Below, piece by piece: positions 36,921 to 54,250 of a stretch of 64,000 nt of DNA. Position numbers and translations under genes: made by a program. This DNA comes from Macrobrachium rosenbergii (lineage: Eukaryota > Arthropoda > Malacostraca > Decapoda > Palaemonidae): the NCBI RefSeq assembly GCF_040412425.1, contig NC_089766.1, forward strand, positions 20,673,653-20,737,652. The letters run 5' to 3'. Under the pieces are notes generated by a model, which saw only the letters and a program-made list of their open reading frames with translations, had not been told where the DNA came from and searched no databases. Every line of letters starts with the position of its first letter. Position 1 is the stretch's first letter.

Positions 36921-37669
36921 AGGACATCAAAGATGAAATCAGACCTCTTCGTTTCATCTTGAAAGATCTCTGACTAATTAAGGCCCCAGAACTCTTTAGC
37001 TGTTCTCCTCAGCCTCTTCTCAACGCCTGCAGTATCACTTGTCTAAAACACAAGCAATTTGTCTGAAGTAATCCCAGGAAGCAGCTGCGGTTTGGGATCA
37101 GTATTCCACAAACAAACAAGCAAGCATTCAGAGGGAGAGGAAAATAGGCGAGGGACAGGAAAGCAAGAGGATATCAGAGGAATTGGATTAAGTATATAAC
37201 GGTGAAAGGTGAGTGACGTATATTATTGTTAACAAAGACAGATAGGAAGTCATGTCATGTATTGAAAAATCGACTGCACCGTGGAAGAGAGAGACGCAAA
37301 GATGATGATTGCATCCACGCAATTATGTACAACTTCCATAAGCCGGTCACCAGAACAAAGATCCTGAACCAAAATAAGTTTTCTTTCTTGACAGTTTTCC
37401 GGAGAACTTATTAACGCCAGGCTCTTTCGAATGAATATATCTCTCAAGTATACAGAGAGATGGTCCAGGAGAGAAAACACGTTTTTACAGAACCTAATTT
37501 CCTCAATGGAAAATAATTATAAAACGATCGCCCTCTGAACAACTAAGCATCAGGAAGTAACAAAAGTTTTGCTTTCATTTTCTAGGGTTGATTTTTAGCA
37601 ACAATTTTTATGTACTTATAATTGTTTTTTCTCCCGATTTCTTATTTCGAGTTGAAATGTGTCTGCACA

Positions 37670-37704
<35 letters not shown>

Positions 37705-37913
37705 GTATGACTTTTTAAACTTCTCTCTAATGTGATGGATTGGAAGGCGCGTGGGACCTCAGTTCCGGAATTTTCAGCTTTCCTTCCTCCACTTGCATTC
37801 AATTTACGATGACGAATAATGGCATTATCTCGCATATTTCTCTGATAACTATGATGTTGCTAAAGGCTATTTCTTGCCTGTAGTCTGTTCCACACTTAAA
37901 TCCTTCCATAACG

Positions 37914-37977
<64 letters not shown>

Positions 37978-38069
37978 AAATCGCGCATGGCTGCGATCAA
38001 AAGATGGACGTCAAATTCAATTATGATCAAAGTGAGAGTATTCCCAGGGACAAGAGAATAATTCCATCT
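34478..38069. other. unannotated stretch with several GA/CT tracts
   Basis: 3.6 kb without a recognised gene. Microsatellites: (GA)n 35526-35593, (CT)n(AC)n 36687-36763, (GA)n 36854-36918, (GA)n 37673-37702, (CT)n 37915-37973. The interval 34650-35470 is K/E-rich when translated, with many stops, and could be old gag-like debris, but I cannot identify it. Confidence 0.55.
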
Positions 38070-38446
38070 TCAGTAAAACAAGTAAACAATGCGCCGAAGT
38101 TTCTACGGCGCAATCTAGTTTTCTGTACAGCGTATAATGCTGTATGAGCCGCGGTCCATAAAACTCTCAGCCACGGTTCGGTGGCGGCCTGTCCTATAGC
38201 GTTGCCAGACGCACGATCAGGGCTAACTTTAACCTTAAATAAAATAAAAACTATTTGGCTAGAGGGCTGCAATTTGGTATGTTTGATGATTGGACGGTGG
38301 ATGATCAACATACCAATTTGCAGCCCTCTAGTCTCAGTAGTTTTAAGATCTGAGGGCGGAGAGAAAAAGTGCAGACAGAAAAAGTGCGGACGGACAGACA
38401 AAGCTGGCACAATAATTTTCTTTTACAGAAAACTAAAAAAAAAAAT
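38070..38446 (+). repeat. short interspersed repeat, copy A (MITE-like, internal palindrome)
   Basis: Shares about 380 bp with 39222-39640 in opposite orientation. It starts near AAGTAAACAATGCGCCGAAG and ends GGCACAATAATTTTCTTTTA before CAGAAAACTAAAAA. It contains a 72-bp palindrome (38258-38330) with arms GCTAGAGGGCTGCAATTTGG and CCAATTTGCAGCCCTCTAG. Non-coding. Lacks the TTCGGTGG hairpin seen in copy B. Family not known to me. Confidence 0.75.
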
Positions 38447-38535
38447 GGTTTAAATATTCCAGAAACCGAAAGCTCTGTTTAACATTGATTCAATAAAAAG
38501 TATTGACTGTGCTAATCTTTTTATTCTAATTACCC

Positions 38536-38536
<1 letters not shown>

Positions 38537-38608
<72 letters not shown>
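38537..38608. repeat. (GA)n microsatellite
   Basis: Pure GA tract. Confidence 0.97.
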
Positions 38609-38611
<3 letters not shown>

Positions 38612-39112
38612 CGCAAACAACTAATCAAAGGACTCCTACTTCACACCATTTAATCACCGATATTTCTAATTTAGTTTTAAACTGTACCCCTCTGGTATCC
38701 AAGGTGATCAGGAAAAAATGGATGAAGAAACGAATAAATACAAAACTTATCAATATTAATACGAAATAATAAGTAAACAATTTATGTAAGCGGAAAGCCG
38801 AAAGTAGCATTAACCGATCTGCTTCAAGATAAATATGGAAGGAGCGAAAGCTATCAGACCCGTAACAAGTAAACTTTGTATCGTTCCCCGGACAACACTT
38901 ATCAGTATGGTGGTGAAATAAGACAAGCATCAGAGATCGAGCCTTGTCAACAGAACAAATCATGAACAACAGGCAATCTGCATTTCATAACCAGCTGGAC
39001 AAGATAAAGAGTCTGACTCAGAAAACACCATCGTTCACTTGTCATGTATGCAATAAAATTACTTTCATGTGGAAAAACATCAAAAGTTAATAGGAATGAG
39101 TTGATTCATAAA

Positions 39113-39114
<2 letters not shown>

Positions 39115-39185
<71 letters not shown>
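39115..39185. repeat. (GA)n microsatellite
   Basis: Pure GA tract of 70 bp. Confidence 0.97.
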
Positions 39186-39188
<3 letters not shown>

Positions 39189-39221
39189 TGGAAACTCAAG
39201 AAGTAGAATTTTTACGTTGGA

Positions 39222-39640
39222 TTTTTATTTTTCTCTAAAGGAAAACTATTGTGCCGACTTGTCTGTCCGCCAGCACTTTTTTTGTCCGCCCTCAGGTCTT
39301 GAAAACTGCTGAGGCTAGAGGGCTGCAAATTGGTAAGTTGATCATCCATCCTCCAATCATCAAACACACCAAATTGCACCCTCTGGCCTCAGTAGTTTTT
39401 ATTTTATTTAATGTTAAAGTTAGCCATAATCGTGCTTCTGGCAAAGATAGAGGATAGGTCACCGCCGGCCCGTTGTGTTAAAGTTTCATGGACCGCGGCT
39501 CATACAGCATTATACCGAGACCACCGAAAGATAGATTCATTTTCGGTGGCCTCGATTATATGCTGTAGCGGCTGTACAGAAAACTCGATTGCGCCGAAGA
39601 ACTTTTGGCAATTTTTTCACTTGTTACTTCTTGAAGTAAG
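39222..39640 (-). repeat. short interspersed repeat, copy B (inverted relative to copy A)
   Basis: Reverse-complement homologue of 38070-38446: ACTATTGTGCCGACTTGTCT against AGACAAAGCTGGCACAATAA, and GGCTGTACAGAAAACTCGAT against AATCTAGTTTTCTGTACAGC. It retains an extra inner hairpin with arms GAGACCACCGAAAGATAG and TTTCGGTGGCCTC. Roughly 80 percent identical by eye, so the copies are old. Confidence 0.75.
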
Positions 39641-46102
<6,462 letters not shown>

Positions 46103-46121
46103 CAGTGTTGTCCAAACTTTT
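46103..46121 (-). repeat. candidate hAT terminal inverted repeat
   Basis: CAGTGTTGTCCAAACTTTT has the CAGxGxTGxxCAAACT form usual at hAT ends. It lies about 240 bp beyond the transposase remnant, pointing outward as expected. The opposite end was not found. Confidence 0.5.
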
Positions 46122-46339
46122 TCGCTTTTCGTACCCTTTGTTACCTTCTACTACTGTTACGTACCCCCATTTCTTATTAAACTCAATTAAATTTGGAAGG
46201 GCAAAGCAGATAAAATATTAAGAACTCGCATGGTTTGAGTGCTGAACAGTAAAATGTAATTCTGTATACTGAAATAAGAAGAACAACGAAATAACAAAAT
46301 GCTTAAACTTACTTACCACTTAATGAGAAATGTGGAGTT

Positions 46340-47243
46340 GATGTTCACTGACTATTTTTTGCATTCTTACTGGTATTAAGGCTACTGCAGTAATCAGGCT
46401 TTGTTTCAGGTTGCCTTTCAGTTTCTTTCTCTGTTTTGATTTGATAACACTTAGTGCGGAGAAAATGCTTCATAAAGGTAGGTAGATCCAGATGGCAGAA
46501 GTATTTCCAAAGCCTTCTTTCCAAAGTCAGGGTGCTCATTCTTTACACAGCTCCAAAACTGTGTAAGTTTTGAGGTTTCAAATGTCATTTTGAGGCCACG
46601 ATCTGCACACACGTCTGGCAGACTTTCCTGAAGGCAAATGGGAAACTGCTTCTTCTCATTTTCTGATAGGAGGCATGGATTTCTAACCCAGCCCAGCTGT
46701 ACTGATCTTTCATATATGTCAAGAAAGTAAGACTTAAAAGCACAATAAGATTAGACAAATGCTCTGCAATGATTGGTTTCACAGTAGCTTTCTCATCATT
46801 GTTATTGGAAAAATAGGCTTCTGACAGAGGAAACCACGTAAAATCTCCCCCTGAACATGCCTCCTAATTTTGAAAACCAGTAACCTTATCATACAAGTTG
46901 AGAATGTAACACTACCCTGCAGACATAAATTTAACTCATTCAGTTTGCTGAATATGTCTGCAAGATATACCAGTTGCGCAGGCCATTTAGTGTTTCCAAA
47001 AAATGTGGCAAAAGGAGATCCACGTTCTGATAAGAAGGAAGCTTCCTCATCTCGCAACTCAAACAACCTGGTGAGCGTCCTCCCACGCGACAGCCACCAC
47101 ACCTCTGTGCATTAATAGCTGTGTGCTCAGATCCCAAGCTTTCACACAGTCTGTGAAACAGACGAGTACTTAGTGGCCTTAACTTTATAAAATTGATAAC
47201 ATTGACTGCATCATTCAGTATCCCGTGCAACTGGGAACTCATT
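46340..47243 (-). pseudogene. hAT-family transposase, C-terminal half (ZBED5/GTF2IRD2-like)
   Basis: On the minus strand, fragments in shifting frames give FIKLRPLSTRLFHRLCESLG, VWWLSRGRTLTRLFELRDE, YLADIFSKLNELNLCLQG and, near the 3' end, a decayed version of the hAT C-terminal dimerisation block (ALEILLPSGSTYLYEAFS in another frame near 46500-46460). The order WLSRGxxLxRLFELR - LADIFxxLNxLNxxLQG - terminal LP..TTYLCExxFS is, from memory, that of hAT transposases domesticated as ZBED5 or GTF2IRD2. Several stops and frameshifts make it dead. CAGTGTTGTCCAAACTTTT at 46103, just beyond the 3' end, looks like a hAT terminal inverted repeat; no matching partner was found upstream, so the element appears 5'-truncated. 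Confidence 0.72.
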
Positions 47244-47259
47244 TACTTTCATTCGCAAA

Positions 47260-48225
47260 AAGGCAGAGGATTCTTCTTTGGTATCCAACAGCAGGAATGA
47301 AAACACTAAATACCAGCGATGCTTTTCAACGGCCGAAGGAAAGGAAAGGAAACCAACATAAAACGAATATTGATTGAGAAGCCACTTATTAGAACTCGTG
47401 TCTGCTTTGTAACGGAAACTTTTAGATAATTAATATAGAACTGATCTGTACTGGAATAAATTAAGATAAATTTTCATGAAATAGATGCAAGTAATACTAA
47501 CGTAGTTTTTCATAATTTAGATGTTGGTAGTACCATCATAGTTTCTCATCGCTTCTCTTTCTATAATGAGAAAGTGACAGATAAATAGATAGATAGATAT
47601 GGACTACAGTACATGATGAAAATATTTGTTGAACTTTTCAGATTTGTAGCATATAGAAAAAGTTCAGCTCAAATATCCCTTGCATACTTCATAATAAAAA
47701 AATGCAAGATCACTTTGAGCGTAGACGTGCTTTCCTCAAACATTTAGGCTAGAATCCTGTGATGTCTGTCATGCGAATATATATTGTTAGATCGGTTTGC
47801 AATTCAGAGGAGGCCAAAGACATCGTCTGCTGTACCTTGAAAGCTTTGCTTCAGGGAAATGGAAATCGGGAGCACGTTGCTTTCAGGGTTGTATCAATAA
47901 TCAGCCTCTGCGGACGTTTCCACCTGGTTTAGATTCCACAGGAATTCTACGATAGAATAGATCACTGGCCAAGCTGGAGGTTGGCTGGGTTACAGAAGCA
48001 TATTCTTGTCTCTAGAGTACCTAGAGGCATCCTCCCCTGTGTACAGGAGCATGCTTTGTGTACGTCCTTCAGCAATAAATGCTCTTATAACCATATACTA
48101 GAATCTATGAAGATGCCCATGTTTGACGCTTATTGCTTAAGTTATTTCAGACAGGTATCATACAGAAGTATATTATTCCAGTCATGAGTTTTCTGAATTC
48201 CATTAAACATAATAGTGCGATATCT
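47260..48225. other. unannotated stretch
   Basis: About 960 bp with no recognised feature. Confidence 0.55.
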
Positions 48226-48407
<182 letters not shown>

Positions 48408-48409
<2 letters not shown>

Positions 48410-49752
48410 ATATGCGCGGGCGGGCGGGCGCCTGCGCATTTATCAAGGTATCCTTACCCATAATTGTGCATACATATGTGCAGAATTGTTTGAGTTAATC
48501 TATGTCACGTGACATTATAATACTGTTTTTTTATAGAATGATTAACTCAACGTAAACGAGTTACTATACACTTATCGAATTAACAATATACGGAGTAATT
48601 TCAAAGACTAATTTCAAATCCCTGAAATTATAATCCGGTGATTTTTCCCTCCGAATTATCAGTTTTGTTCGACAATAATCACCGTTCCACGTAAATGACT
48701 CTACTCATGGAATGCGCTCCAGAGCCTAATTATCTTTGGGACCAGAAATTACCAACTGGTTAATTATGTACGCGTTAGAGGCACCGGAAAATGTTGGAAC
48801 TCTCTCACTTTATTTGGTGTGTAAATCAAATTGGACGGTCAGTATTTTTGCCTTTCTGCTAATTGGCTTTGACAAAAAAGATGTCTACGCAGGATACACA
48901 CGGGACGGCCTTCTCAGAAATGCATGAGAAAGTCGCCATGTCTCCGCAAGTGATGGCAGAACCTCCCAGAATTTCAGGAAACGATATGTCTTCCCAAGGT
49001 ACGATAGAGCCTTCTTAGACACGCATAAAAATGTTAACAGTATGTCTAATCAAGGAGGGCTATGGACGTTCATTTGAGATTAGAATGTCTCCAAGAAATG
49101 TAAAAAGATATGAGTCATTTTTAAGATGGCCTTATATCCTTTCGTTAATAACGCTTTCAGATTGACTCACTCTTGTCAGTTTAAGATGAGATCATATGAA
49201 CTATGTCTCCCATTAATATAACAAAGTGAGTAAAACACACAAGACAGGACAACCACTAGAAAAAAATTATTCTCTTTTTCCTTTATTTTTACGTTTCTTT
49301 CCTAAGTGTTCCCTCTTGCTTACAAATGAGCATGCAAATGTCTCGGTTGCTATATTGTAAACAGTGCTCTTGTTTTTCAATGCAATACTCAAGCGCGATA
49401 AACAGTGAGTCGGGAATGGGCATTACGTACATAAAATTAATGCTATTAGCAACGAAGCATCCCTAGAACCAGTAGGAATCTTCACCTTAGAAAAGGAACT
49501 TTTAGGAAGGAGAGAAGAGGGCGACTTCGAGGACCAAATTTCATCGGGTAGTCATCGTCCTCCTCTCCAAGGACTTCCCCCAAGATGAAAAAGACTTCGG
49601 GGACAGAAGAGATTTCGGAGGCTACTGTATACCTCGAAACTGAGGAGCCTGGGTAAGAAAGCATTTGACAGCATTCCCATTCTATGGCCCATCTTACCCG
49701 AGGTTCCATTTCGTATAAAAGTTTACTTTTTGTCACTCGATTTCCTTATATT

Positions 49753-49753
<1 letters not shown>
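48408..49753. other. unannotated stretch
   Basis: 1.3 kb with no recognised gene. The 84-codon minus-strand ORF at 49482-49736 has an acidic GEEDDDYP patch but no identifiable domain. Confidence 0.5.

Positions 49754-49819
<66 letters not shown>
49754..49819. repeat. (CT)n microsatellite
   Basis: Pure CT tract. Confidence 0.97.
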
Positions 49820-49822
<3 letters not shown>

Positions 49823-49989
49823 TTATTCTAGTTCTTATTCTAATTGGCTGCTATGTACTCAACGCATTAATCCTTTCTGTTCTTATTCCTCCCACAAGCG
49901 TAATGTATCTAATACATTTATGTTACCGAAGATAAATAGCGAAGTTTTTTTAGAAAACTGTCCAAGGAAATAGCCTTACCGGTTACGAC

Positions 49990-50928
49990 TGACTCGGGAA
50001 CTGCCGAGTGTGAAGGAGCATCTCAGCGTTACTCTGCGTGCAAATCCAGGATAAACTGGTAAGGATCCTCTGAAACTGTTGATACTGTCGTGAAGGTGGA
50101 TCCATGAGTGTGTCGTCTGCCAAGCGTCAGGAATCCTGAGTTAATTTCAGAAACTATGGTGTCTACTACGTTTGTTTGTCCAAATGAGGATATTCAATAA
50201 GTCAAGAGATTAATTCTTAATTTTTGCATAGCAAAAGTTCTTGATGGGTGGTGTTGTAATGGATAAGTGTAATTTTTATTTTTTTAATTAATTGTAACAA
50301 ATTTATATCTAACGTAAAGGTAGTTGGCTGAAGTTTATGGTAAGAGGTCCATTGCCCAGCCTGCCATCTAACATTGTGTAAAGGTTACGAGGGTAGTCTC
50401 CCACAGAGGTTTGTTCTTGTTTTCATGGTCTTTGCTGCTATTAGGAGTTACAGGAGGTGGGGGGGGATCAAAGGTGACAAGCGAGATGAAGAATTGGTTG
50501 GCAGTAGTTCACTAGGAAGAAGGCCTCCTGCGCTCCTTCTCGTTCGACGTTTGGATGGAAGCCGTGCTTGGTATTGGACGACGACACATTTTCCCATTGG
50601 AAGATCATGCATTTTGCTACTGGACGGCAACGTGTGGGAAGTATATAGGCTCAGCTGAGTGCCATCTTGCCTGTCACTAGTTGTGTTTGGTACTGTCTTG
50701 CTAGCTAGGATTGTCTCGGGAGCTGCCAAGTGTGGAGGAGCATCTCAGCGTTACTCTGCGCACAATTCCAAGATAATCTGGTAAGGGTCCTCTTAAATTA
50801 CTGATACGGTCGTGAAGGTGCATCCATGAGTGTGTTGTCTACCACGTGTCAAGAATCATGAGTTAATTGCAGAAACTCTGGTGTCTACTACAATGTTTTG
50901 ACCAAATGAAGGTAATTAATGACATTCC
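49990..50928. repeat. pair of about 215-bp direct repeats, 723 bp apart, upstream of the gag remnant
   Basis: CTCGGGAACTGCCGAGTGTG at 49992 recurs as CTCGGGAGCTGCCAAGTGTG at 50715, and homology runs to about 50205 and 50928 (both end in GTGTCTACTAC ... CCAAATGA). The second repeat lies about 80 bp before the first gag-like codons. It may be part of a long terminal repeat or 5' leader of the gypsy element, but I see no clean LTR ends or primer-binding site. The 95-codon ORF between them (50374-50658) shows no motif. Confidence 0.6.
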
Positions 50929-51009
50929 GTGCACCGATCCCACTCAGCATATTAGTGTTGGTTACTGAGTAGAGTGGAAAGGTGTGGTGTAAACACTGCT
51001 ATGAAGATG

Positions 51010-51560
51010 TACCCTCTTCAGTGAATCTAATGTTGCTGAGTTTTTTTTTGTTGGCTTCGAAAAGATTACTAATAAGTTACTGTGGCCAAAAGGTATGTAG
51101 ACCACTCCTCTTGGTGTCGTCTTGTGGGAAAGGTACAGAAGGTATATATAACTTTAGATGAATACATGAGTGCAGATTATGATAATGATAATCTATTATT
51201 TTAAAGGCATATAAAATGGTGCCAGAGACATACTGCCAAAAATTTAGGGAGTTGAGGAAGCTGACCAACCATACATTTGTGGAATTTACTCGAATGAAAG
51301 AGCAGGCCTTTAGAAACTGGATTAAGTCGAAGGAGGTTGATGAATTTAACAAGTTGAAGGAATTAATCCTGGTTGACAAGTTAAAGGCGTGTGTGCACTG
51401 TGAATTAAAGGTTCATTTGGAGGAGTTGAAGGTAGACACATTACAGGAAGCAGCCATTGCTTCTGATGAATACGTGTTGTCTCATAAGTCTTATGGTAGG
51501 ACAGGGAACAAGAATTCCCAGTGGGACAGGAATAAAAGTGGTAAGTCAAGAAAACGGTAA
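51010..51560 (+). pseudogene. Ty3/gypsy gag remnant, copy 1
   Basis: Two frames together give a retrotransposon gag (capsid-like) region. One, from about 51065, reads SADYDNDNL; after a one-base shift near 51198 it continues ILKAYKMVPETYCQKFREL and FVEFTRMKEQAFRNWI, then LQEAAIASDEYVLSHKS. These are typical of gypsy-type gag of animal elements in which a WPK...ADYE..K.AILKAYELVPEAYRQKFR pattern is usual (recalled, not searched). Upstream stops and the frameshift show decay. The last 80 bp are where homology with the second copy begins. Confidence 0.7.
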
Positions 51561-51620
51561 TTAGTCACTCAAGAATAAATTTCCACTCAAGGGAGGGAGA
51601 GCCGAAATAGTATACTACTT

Positions 51621-52231
51621 TTGTCATCAGAAGGGACAAGTGAGGTCGAATTGTGCCAAATGGAAAAACAAACTGACAGGGTAATGAAACCTGTTGCATT
51701 GCTGCCAAGTAGGACAGGTTTAAAGAGGGAGAGTTCCAGTGTATTGGATCATTTTAAGTATTATATTTCCACAGGCGAAACTTTCTTAAATGAACTGAAG
51801 GAACAACGTAAGAAAGTCAAAATTTTGAGGGACATGGGTGCTGCGCAGTCATTAATTTTAAGGTCAGCCTTACTTAGTGGTTTGCTGAGTCTCAGAAAGA
51901 GTATGTTTTGTTAGGTGTATTTCCTAACACAATATCTACATATCCACCGGAATGTGTCTTTACAGAGTCTAAGTTGGTTACTGGGCCTTCTACATTACCA
52001 TTAGAAGGCATTGATGTAATTATGGCAAGTGATTTAGCTAAATGCAAGATAGATGTTTGTCCTATTTTGAGTATCACAGTTATGTGTGATCAGCCCATAA
52101 ATAAGGTGTTGGCTGAAGGTCGAGCTGAGACCCCTATTGGCGTTATCACTCCGTCGAAAGCTAAAGATTCTCCCAAATTTAGATTTGGGAGAATCAAATG
52201 TGGTAGATGGGTCTCTAAAAGGAATCTTTAA
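51621..52231 (+). pseudogene. Ty3/gypsy aspartic protease region, copy 1
   Basis: The frame ending KVKILRDMGAAQSLILRSAL carries the retroviral-type aspartic protease motif, but its catalytic Thr is Met (DMGA instead of DTGA); the paralogous copy at about 57657 retains DTGA. A second frame (51908-52231) continues with ISTYPPECVFTESKLV and GIDVIMASDLAKCKID, the flap/GxDxIxGxDLA region usual in these proteases. A frameshift near 51900 separates the halves. Dead. Confidence 0.65.
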
Positions 52232-52269
52232 AGGGAGTACAGGAAGAATTCAGGCAGGTAGAGGAGGAA

Positions 52270-53760
52270 TAGTCAATTTCTGAGTTAACTAAACGAGTAG
52301 TAAACTGGCACAATGGTTTGCTCTACAGATTCAGTAGACCTGTAGAGGGACCTGTAGATTTGGTGGAGGCTGTTGATCTGGTGGAGGTCCATAAGCAAAT
52401 TGTAGTACCTAAGGTATATAGAAACAAATTGTCATGGCTATCGCATAAGGATTCTTCTCCATGTCATTTTGGGGTTCAAAAGTCTTACCAGAAATTAGCA
52501 GAGAATTTCTTTTGACCTAAAATGAGAAGGGCTGTTAAGAGGCATATTACTTCTTGTCAGACTTCCCAAGTACTGGGAAGCCAAACGAAAAAATTCCAAG
52601 GGCCCCCCTTGTACCCATTTCTTAAGTTGGGAATCCATTTAAAGAAGTGATAATAGACAGCGTAGGCCCACTTCCTAAAAACATTAGTGAAAATGAATAT
52701 ATTTCAACCATTATTGATTGTATGTCTAGATATCCAGAAACCATACCCTTAAGCAACATTAAAAGTGACGGCAGTGGTGGAATTAGTAGGAGTCTTCACA
52801 AAATTTGGGTTACCTAAGGTGTTACAATCAGACTGTGGTATCAAATTTTTTCAGCAAGTACTTTCAGGAGAAAATGAGATAACTGAGGATTCAGCATATA
52901 GCATTCTCTCCTTATCATCAGGGGGTCAGGGGTTGCTCTTACTTTGTTATTAACCTATGTGAAAAAGTTTGTGTAAATTGAATAAGGCATTGAGGTAGAG
53001 CCTCGATGGCACAGTCGGTTACAGCAGCAGCTTCGGACTTCGTAGAAGTCTGTGGTGCAGGTTCAAATCCACAGCTGACTGATCAGAGAGGCGGACACTT
53101 TGCTATCCGTGTAGACACCCCGGGATTATGTATGTAATCAACGGATAGGTTTGCTTAAAAAGCAGATGGGTGTTACAGACTAAATACACACACAAAACAA
53201 AGCCACTCCAACATCTTCTAAAAACATAACAAACATCTCACACGTCTCGAGCTCTCGACCTACCCACGCAACAACTTCTCACTGCTGGGAGAAAGGGCGC
53301 TGGGTCTGGTATGATACATGTACCATATGCTACCGGGGTCTAAGCGATGTCAGGCAGGGCAGCCGATCGAGACTACGGTCTACCCCAAAGCCAAATCAAA
53401 AGTTCTTCAAAGAAGGCATCGTGCTTACCCCATACAAAAATGGGAAAAAAAGCACATTAAAAGAAGAAGAAGAAAAAAAGAAGAAGAAGAATAAGGCACT
53501 GAAGTATGGTCAAGAAAACTTGGTAAAGGCTCCGGGTAAAATGCAGAAATGTTTTTATTTTAAAGCAAAACAAAGAAGTTTTGAGGTTGGGGATAAGGTT
53601 TCAGTATTATTGCCTATACCTGGCAATCTTCTTAAGGCATAATTTTCTGGTACTTAGGAAATTGTAAAGAAAAATTGAATATTAACCTTAATTATTTAGT
53701 AGAGACTCCTGACCGGACGAAGAAACACCAGCTGTGTACATTAACATGTTACAGCTGTAT
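52270..53760 (+). pseudogene. Ty3/gypsy integrase region, copy 1 (interrupted by a SINE)
   Basis: Order: LLYRFSRPVEGPVDLV, then a zinc-binding domain (WLSHKD ... HFGVQKSYQKLAENFF; MRRAVKRHITSCQTSQV, one Cys of the usual CxxC lost), then the catalytic core (VIIDSVGPLPKN and SRYPETIPL near 52645-52750; FGLPKVLQSDCG near 52810), and after the SINE the C-terminal part VGDKVSVLLPIPGNLLKA followed by a decayed GPY/F-type block near 53645. Stops and frameshifts throughout. It directly follows the protease with no reverse transcriptase between them. Confidence 0.72.
52981..53506 (+). mobile_element. tRNA-derived SINE with target-site duplications
   Basis: The head has a perfect RNA polymerase III A box TGGCACAGTCGG (53007-53018) and a near-consensus B box GGTTCAAATCC (53060-53070), correctly spaced. 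The roughly 490-bp element ends in an A/GAA-rich tail (53458-53489). It is flanked by 17-bp duplications, AATAAGGCATTGAGGTA (52981-52997) and AATAAGGCACTGAAGTA (53490-53506). The second duplicate copy has a single uninterrupted AATAAGGCATCGAGGTA near 58799, the empty site. The body (CTGGTATGATACATGTACCA and following) is not one I can name. Confidence 0.9.
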
Positions 53761-53799
53761 TCTGAAAGAAAATGTAAAGTAGCTCCAGCACTGGTAATA

Positions 53800-54250
53800 A
53801 AGAATGTAAGGAATCATTTTACAAATTAAGATCTATTTTGATCAGTTATCTTGTCCTTAGGTCACCAAATTTCTCAAAATCCTTTCAGTTGGCAGTGGAT
53901 GCTAGGACCCTGGTGTGGGAGTAGTTCTCTCACAGCTTGATTCTTCAGGAGTAAGTTGTCCTGTTGCCTATTACTCTTAGAAGTTACCTTCACCCCAAAA
54001 GAAGTATTCCACAATTGAAAAGGAAACCATTAGCTTAATTCTTGCTTTACGCCACTTTGAGATTTACCTTTTTGGTCTACTGCCCCTATTGAAATTTGCA
54101 CAGATCACAATCTTCTGGTATTCTTATGCAAATTCCAAAATAAGAATCAGAGATTGATGCGATGGAATTTAGTTCTTCAGGAATGGAACTTGGAAATTAA
54201 AAATGTTCCTGGGAAAGATAACTTAGTGCCTTATTCTCTTTCTAGAGTAT
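53800..54250 (+). pseudogene. Ty3/gypsy RNase H region, copy 1 (downstream of integrase)
   Basis: Frames give SPNFSKSFQLAVDA, then KKYSTIEKETISLILALRHF and EIYLFG, with the tether-to-RNase H block (usual form PFQLAVDAS, KYSTIEKE, TDHNPLVFL, WNLxLQEW, LADALSR) recognisable in order despite shifts; TGTAAGGAATCATTTTACAA near 53808 begins in the reverse transcriptase thumb-like region just before it. The bulk of the reverse transcriptase is missing, and the block follows, not precedes, the integrase. Confidence 0.72.

Noticed and set aside
50374..50658. 95-codon ORF upstream of gag
   Set aside because: No recognised motif; sits between direct repeats in a probable leader.
53160..53500. Lys/Glu-rich ORF at 53421-53642 as a gene
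   Set aside because: It spans the SINE tail and the integrase C-terminal remnant; the Lys/Glu run is the GAA tail.
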